Positions 17,360-26,133 of a stretch of DNA of 64,000 nucleotides are shown one piece after another. Source of the stretch: DATLGB01 sp963740765 (GTDB taxonomy: Bacteria > Actinomycetota > Thermoleophilia > Solirubrobacterales > Solirubrobacteraceae); contig CAVUFN010000015.1 in NCBI GenBank assembly GCA_963740765.1, forward strand, positions 186,001-250,000, read 5' to 3'. The stretch's first letter is position 1, and each line of letters begins with the position of its first letter. The position numbers were made by a program, and so were the translations under genes. The notes under the pieces are model-generated. The model was not told the origin of the DNA. It ran no database searches and was given only the letters and a program-made list of their open reading frames with translations.

Positions 17360-18651
17360 GGCGGGGCGAGCGCGGGCAGGCGGCGGTGCTGATCGTCGGG
17401 GCGCTGTTCGGGCTGCTGCTCGGCGCGCTCGTGCTCGGGGCGGTGGCGCGGGGAATCGGGGTCCGGTCGCAGGCGCAGAAGACGGCGGACCTCGCCGCGC
17501 TGGCGGGCGCGCGGGCGATGCTGGACGCGTACCCGCGAATCTTCGAGCCGCCGCCGACGCAGCTGACCAAGGACGCGTACCTGCAGATCGGCCGCGACGC
17601 CGCGCTCGACGTGGTCCGGCGCAACGGGCCGGGGGAAGGGGAGGTGTCGTTCCCCGACGCCGACGGGCTCGCGCCCACGCGCATCGCGGTGGCGGTCACC
17701 CGCACCGTCGTGGTGGAGCGCGGGAACGCGAAGGCGAGGACGGACGTCGACGCGAGCGCAGAGGCGGAGCTGTCGGCCGGTCCGGCGCCGGCCGCGACGG
17801 GCAGCGGCGGCGAGTACGACGGCCCGCTCGCGCTCCGGCAGGGCAAGCCGATGCGCCCCGACGTCGCGCAGGCGTTCGACCGCCTGGCGGAGGCGGCCGG
17901 CGGGGACGGCGTCGCGCTGCTGATCACGTCCGCGTTCCGCTCCGACGCCGAGCAGGCGGTGCTGTTCGCCCGCCACCCCGACCCGAAGTGGGTCGCGCCG
18001 CCCGGGACCTCGCTGCACCGCAACGGCACGGAGCTCGACCTGGGCCCCGATACCGCGTACGCCTGGCTGGCCGCGCACGCGCGCCGGTTCGGCTTCATCC
18101 AGCGGTACGCCTGGGAGCCCTGGCACTACGGCTACGCGCTCAACGCCACGTCCTCGCACCCGGCCCAGACCGGCAGTGACGGCACGCTCGCCGACCACGC
18201 CGACGGCCATCCGTCCGTGCCGGGCTTCGTCCCCGAGCAGTACGCCGATGACATCGCCAACGCCGCGCAGCGCTGGAACGTGTCGGCGAACCTGCTCGCC
18301 GCCCAGCTCTACGCGGAGAGCAACTTCAACCCGTTCGCGGTCAGCGGTGCGGGCGCGCAGGGGATCGCGCAGATGATGCCGAGCACGGCCGCGTCGCTGG
18401 GGCTGGCCAACCCGTACGACGCGGCCGCCTCGATCGACGCGCAGGGCCACCTGATGCGGGACCTGCTCCGGCAGTTCGGAACGGTCCCGCTCGCGCTGGC
18501 GGCGTACAACGCCGGCCCGGCGCGGGTGACCCCATGCATGTGCGTCCCGCCGATCGCCGAGACCCAGGCCTACGTGACGAAGGTCCTGGGCCTGATGGGC
18601 GGCGCCGGCGATGTCTCCGGCGGCACCCTCGGCGTCCGGCTGGTCCGGTGA
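17356..18651 (+). CDS. TadE-like anchor fused to VanY-like carboxypeptidase and SLT lytic transglycosylase
   Basis: The protein has 431 residues and three parts. Residues 1-35 are RRGERGQAAVLIVGALFGLL plus a single membrane helix, as in the Rv3654c/TadE-like 'helicase/secretion neighbourhood' proteins. A beta-rich segment follows to ~150. Residues ~160-262 form an M15B D-Ala-D-Ala carboxypeptidase-like domain with SAFRSDAEQ, HRNGTELDLG (His 221, Asp 228) and EPWHYGY (Glu 254, His 257). Residues ~293-410 form a soluble lytic transglycosylase domain with catalytic Glu 321 in YAESNFNPF, then GAQGIAQMMPSTA and ALAAYNAGPARV. It should cut both glycan and peptide parts of the wall at the site of a surface appendage. 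It is the last gene of the operon, ending 1 nt from a convergent stop. Confidence 0.85.
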   Translation: MRRGERGQAAVLIVGALFGLLLGALVLGAVARGIGVRSQAQKTADLAALAGARAMLDAYPRIFEPPPTQLTKDAYLQIGRDAALDVVRRNGPGEGEVSFPDADGLAPTRIAVAVTRTVVVERGNAKARTDVDASAEAELSAGPAPAATGSGGEYDGPLALRQGKPMRPDVAQAFDRLAEAAGGDGVALLITSAFRSDAEQAVLFARHPDPKWVAPPGTSLHRNGTELDLGPDTAYAWLAAHARRFGFIQRYAWEPWHYGYALNATSSHPAQTGSDGTLADHADGHPSVPGFVPEQYADDIANAAQRWNVSANLLAAQLYAESNFNPFAVSGAGAQGIAQMMPSTAASLGLANPYDAAASIDAQGHLMRDLLRQFGTVPLALAAYNAGPARVTPCMCVPPIAETQAYVTKVLGLMGGAGDVSGGTLGVRLVR

Positions 18652-18652
18652 C

Positions 18653-19588
18653 TCAGCGTGAGCGGGTCTTGAGCTTGGCCTTGAAGACCTTGTAGCCCTT
18701 GCGGGGCGTGCCGTCCGGGCCGACGAGGCCGGCGTCGAAGCGGGCGCCCTTCTCCTCGCCCTGCCAGGAGTAGTCGTACAGGCGCGTGATGCGGGACTTC
18801 ATGTGCTTGCGCTTGCGCGAGTAGCGGTCGGCGAGCTTGAACATGTACCGCGTGCGCTTGGCCGCCCGCCGGGTGGAATACGGGAACTGCGGCCGGAAGT
18901 TGACGATGCCGCCCGTCTCGGTCAGCCACACCTGGCCCTTGACCTTGCGCAGGAACTTGCGCGTCTGGGTCGACCGCGAGCGGTTGACGTCGGAGTAGTT
19001 GTGCATGCCCCAGATCCGGACCTTGTGATGGGCGCGCTTCTTGAACTTCTTCGCGTAGCGGAAGAGGTTGCTCGAGTCGAGCAGGTCGGCCGCGACCACG
19101 GTGCACTTCCGGCACGTCTTGCGCAGCGTCTCGAAGTAGCGCGCCGCCAGCTTGGGCGACTTGTAGGTCGGCTGGGACTTGTGGTTGGCCTCGTTCCAGG
19201 CACCGAACGTCCTGACGAACGGGAACGTCTTGCGGATCGAGCGCACCGCGCGCGCGTACTTGCGGCGACTGGGTGCCTTGCAGTGCTTGGCCCTGGAGTA
19301 GCGCTTGCCGTTCCAGCAGCCCTTCGAGGCGCCGAAGTGCACGAGCACGTTGACCTTCTGGGCGTGCGCGGCGTTGAGGTAGTTCGTGACGTCGTCACGG
19401 ACGTAGGAGAGCCGCTGCCAGTCCCACGGGATGATCTTGCGGACCTGCTTGATCTTGAGGGCCGAGAAGTCCGGATCGGAGAACATCGACCCCTTCTGCT
19501 CGGAGATCCCCACGCGGTAGCGGGAACCGGCCTGTGCCGACGGCACGAGGACGAGCAGGGCAAGGAGGGCTACGAGAAGTCGTCGCAT
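18653..19588 (-). CDS. Secreted clan GH-A-like glycoside hydrolase
   Basis: The protein has 311 residues from ATG 19588. It has a signal peptide (MRRLLVALLALLVLVPSAQA) and a TIM-barrel-like sequence. FGAWNEANHKSQPTY carries the Asn-Glu pair typical of the acid/base catalyst in clan GH-A. VWLTETGGIVNF carries a Glu at the position expected for the nucleophile. The closest families I can name are GH5/GH39-like 'glycosyl hydrolase catalytic core' proteins. The sequence is unusually rich in Lys/Arg for a secreted enzyme. A longer in-frame extension to 19831 lacks a signal-peptide-like start and overlaps the next gene, so I rejected it. Confidence 0.72.
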   Translation of the reverse strand: MRRLLVALLALLVLVPSAQAGSRYRVGISEQKGSMFSDPDFSALKIKQVRKIIPWDWQRLSYVRDDVTNYLNAAHAQKVNVLVHFGASKGCWNGKRYSRAKHCKAPSRRKYARAVRSIRKTFPFVRTFGAWNEANHKSQPTYKSPKLAARYFETLRKTCRKCTVVAADLLDSSNLFRYAKKFKKRAHHKVRIWGMHNYSDVNRSRSTQTRKFLRKVKGQVWLTETGGIVNFRPQFPYSTRRAAKRTRYMFKLADRYSRKRKHMKSRITRLYDYSWQGEEKGARFDAGLVGPDGTPRKGYKVFKAKLKTRSR

Positions 19589-19655
19589 ATGGACCCGCAA
19601 CCCGGCGACCCCCGTCGGGGTTGTGGTCTCGGAACTGTGGGGTAGATCACCTGAC

Positions 19656-20000
19656 ATGCCACCTGCCGGAGTCAAGAAGGGCTCCAAGGACGCCCGCAAG
19701 TACGAGGCGATCAAGCAGTCCGTCAAGGGCCAGGGCAAGTCCGAGTCCACCGCCGAGGAGATCGCGGCCCGCACCGTCAACAAGGACCGCGCGCGGGCCG
19801 GGAAGACGCAGACGGCGTCGAAGTCGTCCACTCAGGACCCGAAGTCCTCGAGCCAGCGCGGCGGCCAGCGGTCGGGCACCGACAAGCCGAAGGGCCGCAC
19901 CAAGGAGCAGCTCTACAACGAGGCGAGGGACCGCGGCATCGAGGGCCGCTCCTCGATGACCAAGGAGCAGCTCCGCTCGGCCGTGGACGCCAGGAAGTAG
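19656..20000 (+). CDS. Small basic protein with Rho-N/SAP-like C-terminus
   Basis: The protein has 114 residues from ATG 19656. The N-terminal part (KKGSKDARKYEAIKQSVKGQG, then ESTAEEIAARTVNKDRARAG) resembles short 'plasmid stabilisation'-type proteins widespread in bacteria. The middle is Ser/Gln/Lys-rich and probably disordered. The C-terminal ~33 residues (RTKEQLYNEARDRGIEGR, then SMTKEQLRSAVDA) match the Rho_N/SAP-like helix-extended-helix motif, which binds nucleic acid. Function is unknown. It ends 17 nt before uvrC. Confidence 0.7.
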   Translation: MPPAGVKKGSKDARKYEAIKQSVKGQGKSESTAEEIAARTVNKDRARAGKTQTASKSSTQDPKSSSQRGGQRSGTDKPKGRTKEQLYNEARDRGIEGRSSMTKEQLRSAVDARK

Positions 20001-20017
20001 ACCTAAAGTGGAGGTCC

Positions 20018-21886
20018 TTGCCGGACCTCCTCGAACAGCGTCGCGCGCTCCCCGATCAGCCCGGCGTCTACCTCTTCCGCGACGCTCGCGGCAAGGTGGT
20101 CTACGTCGGCAAGGCCAAGTCGCTCAAGAAGCGGGTGGCGAGCCATTTCTCCAACCCGACGACGTACGGCTCCACCGACCTCCCGTCCGAGGTCGACCAC
20201 ATCGAGTACCTCGTCGTCCAGACGGAGTCGGAGGCGCTGCTCACCGAGCAGAACTTCATCAAGCAGTACAAGCCGCGCTTCAACATCCGGCTGCGCGACG
20301 ACAAGTCCTACCCCTACATCGCGATCAGCCTGGACGAGGACTACCCACGGGTCTACTTCACGCGCGAGCGCCACCGGCGTGACCGCGCCTACTTCGGCCC
20401 GTACTCGAGCGCCAAGCGCACCCGCCACACGCTCGACCTGCTCGGCAAGGTCTTCAACTACCGCTCGTGCGAGGGGCCGACACCGGGTCGCCACTCCGGC
20501 TCGCCCTGCCTCGACTACTACATCAAGCGCTGCGGAGCGCCCTGCGTCGGCTACGTCTCCCAGGCGGAGTACCGCGAGTCGATCGACGGTGTCATGGCGT
20601 TCCTCGGCGGCCGCTACAAGGAGATCGAGCGCGACCTCGAGAAGCGCATGTACTTCCACGCCGGCGAGCAGGACTTCGAGCAGGCGACGGTCGAGCGCAA
20701 CCGCCTTCAGTCGATCCGCCAGATCCTCGAGCGCCAGCGCGTCTCCGACGCGACGACCGGCTCGATGGATGCGGTCGCCGTGGCCATCGACGGAACGGAG
20801 GCCAACGCGCAGGTCTTCCAGGTCCGCGACGGCGTCCTCGCCGACCGCCAGTCCTTCTACCTCGTCAACGAGGCCGGCCACGACGTCGCCCGCGCGACGG
20901 AGGAGTTCCTGCTCCAGTACTACGCCAGCGCGCTCTCCATCCCCGCGCTGATCGTCGTCAATCGCGAGGTGTCGGACGGCTCGGCGCTCGACGTCCTCAG
21001 CGAGATCCTCGCCGAGCGCCGCGGCGGCCGCGTCGAGATCCGGGCCGCGGAGCGCGGCTCCAAGGCCCGCATCCTCGACCTCGCCGCCCGCAACGCGAAG
21101 CTCGCACTCGACCAGGACAAGCTGAAGTCCGAGCGCCGGCGCCAGCAGCGCGTCGAGGCGCTCGACGGGCTCCAGGAGGCGCTGCGGCTCGACTCGCTCC
21201 CCGTCCGCATCGAGTGCTTCGACATCTCCAACCTGATGGGGACCCACGTCGTCGCCTCGATGGTCGTCTTCGAGGGCGGCGCGCCCAAGAAGTCCGACTA
21301 CCGGCGCTTCCGCATCCGCGACCTCGAGGCCGGGCGCTCCGACGACTTCGCGGCCATGGGCGAGGTGCTGAGCCGGCGCGCGGCCCAGTTCGCCAAGCAG
21401 CGCGAGCTGTCCCCCTACGACAAGGACCGCGACGCGTCGTTCGCCGCGCTGCCGAACCTGATCGTCATCGACGGCGGCAAGGGCCAGCTCGCCGCGGGCG
21501 TCGAGGCGCTCCAGGACTTCCGCGAGCGCGGCGTGACCGTCATCTCGCTGGCCAAGCGCATCGAGGAGGTCTTCATGCCGGGCGTCTCGAGCCCACTCGT
21601 GCTCGACCACGAGACGCCCGAGCTGCAACTGCTGCAGCGGGTCCGCGACGAGGCCCACCGCTTCGCGATCACCCACCACCGCAACCGCCGCGACGCCGCG
21701 ATGACGGAGTCGATCCTCGACGGCCTGCCCGGCGTGGGACCGACCCGCAAGCGCGCGCTGCTCAAGCACTTCGGGTCACCGGAGGCGGTGCTGTCCGCCC
21801 CACGTGAGGAAATGGAGCGTGTGCCCGGCGTTCCGGCCAAGATCGGTCGCGAGATCTTCCACCACCTGAACAAGACGGGACGGTGA
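20018..21886 (+). CDS. uvrC: Excinuclease ABC subunit C
   Basis: The protein has 622 residues. Start TTG 20018 is chosen because GGAGG lies 6 nt upstream and the protein begins MPDLLEQRRALPDQPGVYLF. The GIY-YIG nuclease domain (residues ~15-95) makes the 3' incision. The Cys-containing CLDYYIKRCGAPCVGY block, the UVR motif around EIERDLEKRMYFHAGEQDFE (UvrB contact), the RNase H-like nuclease domain (ECFDISNLMGTHVVASMVVF, IVIDGGKGQL) for the 5' incision and two HhH motifs (LPGVGPTRKRALLKHFGS, VPGVPAKIG) are all present and intact. It acts in nucleotide excision repair. rapZ begins 4 nt after the stop. Confidence 0.97.
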   Translation: MPDLLEQRRALPDQPGVYLFRDARGKVVYVGKAKSLKKRVASHFSNPTTYGSTDLPSEVDHIEYLVVQTESEALLTEQNFIKQYKPRFNIRLRDDKSYPYIAISLDEDYPRVYFTRERHRRDRAYFGPYSSAKRTRHTLDLLGKVFNYRSCEGPTPGRHSGSPCLDYYIKRCGAPCVGYVSQAEYRESIDGVMAFLGGRYKEIERDLEKRMYFHAGEQDFEQATVERNRLQSIRQILERQRVSDATTGSMDAVAVAIDGTEANAQVFQVRDGVLADRQSFYLVNEAGHDVARATEEFLLQYYASALSIPALIVVNREVSDGSALDVLSEILAERRGGRVEIRAAERGSKARILDLAARNAKLALDQDKLKSERRRQQRVEALDGLQEALRLDSLPVRIECFDISNLMGTHVVASMVVFEGGAPKKSDYRRFRIRDLEAGRSDDFAAMGEVLSRRAAQFAKQRELSPYDKDRDASFAALPNLIVIDGGKGQLAAGVEALQDFRERGVTVISLAKRIEEVFMPGVSSPLVLDHETPELQLLQRVRDEAHRFAITHHRNRRDAAMTESILDGLPGVGPTRKRALLKHFGSPEAVLSAPREEMERVPGVPAKIGREIFHHLNKTGR

Positions 21887-21889
21887 CCC

Positions 21890-22771
21890 GTGTCCCGGCT
21901 TGAAGACCTGGTCATCATCTCCGGCTTCTCCGGGGCCGGCAAGACGACCGCGATGAACGTCTTCGAGGACGCCGGCTACTTCTGCGTGGACAACCTGCCC
22001 GCGGAGATGATCCGCTCGCTGGCCGACCTCTTCACCCACCCGGGCTCGAGCGTCGAGCGCGCCGCCGTGGTCAGCGACCTGCGCGGCGGCACCTACTTCG
22101 AGCGCCTCGCCGAGGTCCTCGACGAGCTCGGCGCCGCCGGGATCACCCACCGCGTGTTGTTCCTGTGCGCAGACGAGGAGGCGCTGATCACGCGCTACAA
22201 GGAGACGCGCCGGCGCCACCCGCTCGGCGGCGACGTGCTCGAGGGCGTGCGGCGTGAGGCGGAGCTGCTCGAGCCGGTGCAGGAGCGCGCGGGGACGCTG
22301 ATCGACACGACGGGGCTGAGCGCGGGCGGCCTGCGCCGCAAGGTGGCGGCTGAGATGCTCGACCCCGACCAGCCGGGCAAGCTCGCCGTGACGCTGATGT
22401 CGTTCGGCTTCAAGCACGGCCCGGCGCGCGACGCCGACCTGCTCTTCGACGTCCGCTTCCTGCCCAACCCGCACTACGAGACGGCGCTGCGCCCGCTGAC
22501 CGGGCTCGACCAGAGCGTCGTCGACTACGTCGGCCGCGACGGGCGCCTCAACGCCTTCTACGAGCACGTGCAGCCGCTGATCGACTTCCTGCTTCCCGAG
22601 TACGTCTACGAGGGCAAGGCGCATCTGACCGTCGCGGTCGGCTGCACCGGCGGCCGCCACCGCTCGGTCACGATCGTCGAGGAGCTCGCGCGCCGGCTCG
22701 AGGCCGACGACCGGCTCGTCGTCGCGGTGCACCACCGCGACGTCGACCGCGCCAACACGCGGTCAGGCTAG
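21890..22771 (+). CDS. rapZ: RapZ/YvcJ-family nucleotide-binding protein
   Basis: The protein has 293 residues from GTG 21890. P-loop ISGFSGAGKTTAMNVFEDAGYFCVDNLP at the N-terminus is diagnostic. The C-terminal domain has SFGFKHGPARDADLLFDVRFLPNPHY and VGCTGGRHRSVTIVEEL, both highly conserved. In E. coli RapZ is an RNA adaptor for GlmZ; in Gram-positives the YvcJ form has GTP-binding activity and its exact role is unclear. uvrC-rapZ is the conserved order. The yvcK and whiA genes that usually follow in actinobacteria are missing here. Confidence 0.95.
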   Translation: MSRLEDLVIISGFSGAGKTTAMNVFEDAGYFCVDNLPAEMIRSLADLFTHPGSSVERAAVVSDLRGGTYFERLAEVLDELGAAGITHRVLFLCADEEALITRYKETRRRHPLGGDVLEGVRREAELLEPVQERAGTLIDTTGLSAGGLRRKVAAEMLDPDQPGKLAVTLMSFGFKHGPARDADLLFDVRFLPNPHYETALRPLTGLDQSVVDYVGRDGRLNAFYEHVQPLIDFLLPEYVYEGKAHLTVAVGCTGGRHRSVTIVEELARRLEADDRLVVAVHHRDVDRANTRSG

Positions 22772-22786
22772 GTACGCCACCAGGCG

Positions 22787-22801
22787 CGGGACGGCGTCCC
22801 G
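22787..22801. terminator. Hairpin between convergent rapZ and CHAD genes
   Basis: CGGGAC (22787-22792), loop GGC, GTCCCG (22796-22801) is a perfect 6-bp stem, followed by a second GC-rich palindrome (CCGGCCGCCGGCCGGG). It sits in the 81-nt gap between two convergent genes, so it could stop transcription from both sides. There is no T-run. Confidence 0.45.
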
Positions 22802-22852
22802 GCCGCCGGCCGGGCCTCCACGCGCGAGGTCGAGCCGGTGGCTCATCGCGGC

Positions 22853-23704
22853 TCAGGCGGCGAGATACCGCGCGATCCGGGCCCGGAACGCCTTCGGCTT
22901 CTCCGCGTAGAGCCGTGCGCCGAGCGTGAACGCATCGGCCTGCAGCTCGGCGCGGCGGCGCTGGCACAGCGCGACGAACGCCTCCCCGTCGACGGACGCG
23001 GGCCACTCCTGCTCGGTGAAGCGCTCGACGAGGACGCCAAGGTCATGGTCATCCCCGAGGAGGTCGCTGAGCGCGTGGGCCTCGTCGGCGAGCGCGGTGA
23101 AGACGCCCGGCCACGCCTCCCCGAGCAGCCGCGCGTGGTACCAGAGGTCCTTCACGCGCTTGCGCCACTCGTGCAGCTGCTCGACGCTCGGGTCCTTGCG
23201 CGCGGCGCGCCGCTCGTCGCGGCCCCGGGCGTAGGCGATGGTCGCGCCCTCCGCCAGGTCGGGGTCGCCCAGCGGCCAGTCCGCGACGGCGTCGCGCTGC
23301 GCCTCCAGCGCGGCGATCACACCGGCGTCGTACGCCGTGCTCGCGGCCATGCGGGCGAAGCGCTGGCGCACCGTCGTGAAGGTGCGGGCGGGGAGCCGGC
23401 CGGCGAAGCGCTCGCAGAGCGCGGCGACCGTGGCCACCATGACGTCCGCGTCCCGGGCGCCGGCCAGGCCCGCGGCGATGTCGCGCAGCTCGCCGTTGAC
23501 CGCCCGGCGGCGCTTGGTCTCCATGCCCGTGCGGGCGAGGCGCAGCAGCGAGCGGACCTTCTTGAGGTCCTTGCGCGCCTCGTGGACGGCCGTGACGGGA
23601 TCGTCCCCGGCGCGCAGCTGGTCGATCGCGTCCTGGATCTGCTCGAGCGCGGCCGCGCGCAGGGCGGCGGCGGGCGTTGCGGTCAGGTCGAGGCGGTAGG
23701 CCAT
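22853..23704 (-). CDS. CHAD-domain protein
   Basis: The protein has 283 residues and is all-helical. It has the two internal repeats of the CHAD domain and their conserved histidines and basic residues: VHEARKDLKKVRSLLRLAR near the N-terminus and LHEWRKRVKDLWYHARLLG in the second half, followed by LGDDHDLGVL. CHAD domains bind inorganic polyphosphate through these basic faces. The gene is near ppk1, phoA and a glycerophosphodiesterase, which supports a role linked to polyphosphate. No CYTH domain is fused to it. Confidence 0.9.
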   Translation of the reverse strand: MAYRLDLTATPAAALRAAALEQIQDAIDQLRAGDDPVTAVHEARKDLKKVRSLLRLARTGMETKRRRAVNGELRDIAAGLAGARDADVMVATVAALCERFAGRLPARTFTTVRQRFARMAASTAYDAGVIAALEAQRDAVADWPLGDPDLAEGATIAYARGRDERRAARKDPSVEQLHEWRKRVKDLWYHARLLGEAWPGVFTALADEAHALSDLLGDDHDLGVLVERFTEQEWPASVDGEAFVALCQRRRAELQADAFTLGARLYAEKPKAFRARIARYLAA

Positions 23705-23855
23705 CGCGCCAGTGACGGTAGATCGCGCGTGTGAACACCGACTTCTTCACATCTGACCGTCCGACGCAGGCGACAGTCTGTGGTGCGCGACTCGTCCTGG
23801 GGTGGGACCCTCCTCCTCAACTCACTTCGGGAGCGGGCGCGCCCACTTCCCAGCC

Positions 23856-24548
23856 ATGGAGATCATCGCCCACCGCGGAGCCTCGGCCGCCGCCCCGGAG
23901 CACACCTGGCTCGCCTACGAGCGCGCCCTGGCCGACGGCGCCGACACGCTCGAGATCGACGTCCGCCTCAGCGCAGACCATCGGCTGACCGCGATCCACG
24001 ACGCCTCGCTGTGGCGCACGGCCCGCGATCCACGCGCCGTCGCAGACCTCACCCGGGTGGACATCAAGGCGCTGCCCAAGGCGGTCCGCCCGCTGCGGCT
24101 GAGCCGGATCCTCGAGCGCTACGCGCGTCGCTGCCGGTTCCTGATCGACCTCAAGGAGCCGACCAGGATCATGGAGCGGCGCCTCTTCGGCCTTGTCCGC
24201 GACCTCGGGCTCGAGCGCGCCGTCGTCATCCAGTCGCTCGACGAGGCCTCGCTGCGGCGCCTCGCGCGCCGCGGGCTCGCGGTGGCGCCGTTGCACGAGC
24301 GCCGCCCCGGCGACCGCACCCTGAACCGGGCGCGCAACCTCGGCGCCGCTGGCATCACCGTCCGCCATCAGCACGTCGGCCCGGAGCTGATCGCCGCGGC
24401 GCGGCGGCTCGACCTCGCGGTGCGCGCGTGGACGGTCAATGCGCCGGCCGACGCGCACCGCCTCGTCGCCCTCGGCGTCGACGGCCTGATCACGGACCGC
24501 CCCGGCGAGATCCGCGCGGCCGCAGCGGCGCGCTCCATCGCGGCGTAG
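23856..24548 (+). CDS. Glycerophosphodiester phosphodiesterase
   Basis: The protein has 230 residues from ATG 23856 (MEIIAHRGAS). GDPD-family TIM barrel: catalytic HRGAS...PEHTWLAYERAL, the metal-binding pair in DTLEIDVRLSADHRLTAIHD, IDLKEP, and the C-terminal VRAWTVNAPADAHRLVALGVDGLITDRPGEI. It hydrolyses glycerophosphodiesters to glycerol 3-phosphate and an alcohol, which can serve as a phosphate source. It has no signal peptide, so it is probably cytoplasmic. It lies directly upstream of the Pho box and alkaline phosphatase. Confidence 0.93.
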   Translation: MEIIAHRGASAAAPEHTWLAYERALADGADTLEIDVRLSADHRLTAIHDASLWRTARDPRAVADLTRVDIKALPKAVRPLRLSRILERYARRCRFLIDLKEPTRIMERRLFGLVRDLGLERAVVIQSLDEASLRRLARRGLAVAPLHERRPGDRTLNRARNLGAAGITVRHQHVGPELIAAARRLDLAVRAWTVNAPADAHRLVALGVDGLITDRPGEIRAAAAARSIAA

Positions 24549-24551
24549 CCC

Positions 24552-24580
24552 CGTCACCGGATCGTCACGTCTCGGTTACG
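24552..24580 (+). promoter_or_regulatory. Pho box (three 11-bp units) upstream of phoA
   Basis: CGTCACC 24552, CGTCACG 24563 and GGTTACG 24574 start exactly 11 bp apart and share a GTYAC core with the pstS and response-regulator boxes. The block lies 44 bp before the alkaline phosphatase ATG. Confidence 0.65.
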
Positions 24581-24624
24581 GCCGGGCAACATGACGAGCC
24601 CGCCGGCGCCGCAGGCTGCGGGCC

Positions 24625-26061
24625 ATGAAGATCAGAGACAAGGTGATGGGAACGGCGGTCGTGAGCGTGCTGGCGGTGGCCGGCACGGCGCTCGCCGTGG
24701 GCTCGGCTTCGGACCGGGACCGCTCGGCGAAGCTCGCCTCGGCGATCAACCCCTCCAAGCCCAAGAACGTGATCCTCCTCGTCGGGGACGGGATGGGGGA
24801 CGCGGAGGTCACGCTCGGCCGCTACTACGGCAAGGGCGCGGCCGGCCGGCTGAACATGGATCGCCTCGCCTTCCGCGGGTCCTCGCTGCACTACGTCCTC
24901 AGCCCGGGCCCCGGTCCGGACTACGCGCCCAACTACGCGGGTGATTCCGCGCCGACGGCGACCGCCTGGTCGACGGGCAAGCGCACCATCGACGGCCGCG
25001 TCTCCCAGGGCCCGTCCGCGGACCCGAAGATCCCGGGCGACAACGCCGGCTACGAGACCTACCTGGAGATCGCCCGCGACCGCGGCAAGGCCACGGGCAA
25101 CGTCTCGACGGCGGAGATCACCGACGCGACGCCGGCCGGGCCGAGCTCGCACATCTCCCAGCGGGCCTGCCAGGGCCCGGCCGACACGCGCACGACCTGC
25201 ACGACCGAGACGAAGGCGTCCGGCGGCCTGGGCTCGATCGCCGAGCAGCAGGTCGACGCGGGCTTCGACCTCTACCTCGGCGGCGGGCGCGACCGCTACC
25301 TGCAGACCACGGACGCCGGGCCGACGGTCGCGGACTACGCCGAGAGCAAGGGCTACGACGTCATCGGCACGAAGGCCGAGCTGGACGCACTGACGCCCGG
25401 CACCAAGGCGATCGGGCTCTTCAACCCCAGCACCATGACCACGCAGTTCGCCCCGCTCTACGCCCGCACGGACGCGTTCCTGAGCGGTCCCGGCGTCGAC
25501 CCGCAGCGCAACGGAGGCTCGCCGACCACGCGCTGCCAGCGCCAGACGCGCGGCACCGAGCCCTCGCTGGCCGCGATGACCTCCAAGGCCCTCGAACTGC
25601 TCGAGGGCGACCCGGACGGCTTCGCGCTGCAGGTCGAGGGCGCCTCGATCGACAAGCGCGACCACGCGGCCGACGCCTGCGGGCAGATCGGCGAGCTGCT
25701 GGGCTTCGACGCGGCGGTCAACGTCGCGCTCCAGTTCCAGAAGAGCCATCCGGACACGCTGGTGATCATGACCGCCGACCACGCGCACACCTCGCAGATC
25801 ATCAACGCGAACTCGAAGCCGGCGACGGGCACCTCCTACGCCACGCTGCAGACGGCCGACGGCGCGCCGATCCGCGTCGCCTACGGCACCGCCGACACGG
25901 GCTCGGACCCGACCAAGACGGGCGGCTCGCAGGCGCACACGGGCGCCGAGGTGCCGGTGTGGGCGTCCGGCCCGCAGGCGGCCAACATCCAGGGCACCAT
26001 CGACCAGACGGACATCTTCGGCGTGCTCAACGGCAAGGAAGCGGGCCCCACCCGGAGGTAG
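24625..26061 (+). CDS. phoA: Secreted alkaline phosphatase
   Basis: The protein has 478 residues with an N-terminal signal/anchor (MGTAVVSVLAVAGTALAVGS). The alkaline phosphatase core includes NVILLVGDGMGDAEVTLGRYY (first metal-binding Asp), the nucleophile Ser in AGDSAPTATAWSTGKRT (~107), VEGASIDKRDHAAD (metal ligands), IMTADHAHTSQI and AHTGAEVPVWASGPQA. This is the E. coli PhoA-type family (PF00245), which releases phosphate from monoesters outside the cell. A Pho box upstream predicts induction in phosphate starvation. Note that the Ala after the nucleophile in DSAATA is Pro here. Confidence 0.95.
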   Translation: MKIRDKVMGTAVVSVLAVAGTALAVGSASDRDRSAKLASAINPSKPKNVILLVGDGMGDAEVTLGRYYGKGAAGRLNMDRLAFRGSSLHYVLSPGPGPDYAPNYAGDSAPTATAWSTGKRTIDGRVSQGPSADPKIPGDNAGYETYLEIARDRGKATGNVSTAEITDATPAGPSSHISQRACQGPADTRTTCTTETKASGGLGSIAEQQVDAGFDLYLGGGRDRYLQTTDAGPTVADYAESKGYDVIGTKAELDALTPGTKAIGLFNPSTMTTQFAPLYARTDAFLSGPGVDPQRNGGSPTTRCQRQTRGTEPSLAAMTSKALELLEGDPDGFALQVEGASIDKRDHAADACGQIGELLGFDAAVNVALQFQKSHPDTLVIMTADHAHTSQIINANSKPATGTSYATLQTADGAPIRVAYGTADTGSDPTKTGGSQAHTGAEVPVWASGPQAANIQGTIDQTDIFGVLNGKEAGPTRR

Positions 26062-26078
26062 TGAACAGGCGCGTGCAC

Positions 26079-26133
26079 GCTCCTCCGTCGCTGGGTAGCG
26101 GCCTCCACCGAGAGACCAACCCGACGGAGGAGC
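26079..26133 (+). promoter_or_regulatory. Inverted repeat that pairs with the ribosome-binding site of the next gene
   Basis: GCTCCTCCGTCG (26079-26090) and CGACGGAGGAGC (26122-26133) are perfect 12-bp complements separated by 31 nt. The right arm contains GGAGGAG, the Shine-Dalgarno sequence, 7 nt before ATG 26140. In RNA the left arm would mask the ribosome site. It could also end phoA transcription. Confidence 0.6.

Noticed and set aside
23705..23855. A Pho box between the CHAD and GDPD genes
   Set aside because: GTGACG (23712) and GTGAAC (23731) are present, but the spacing is 19 bp and no further units follow at 11-bp steps.
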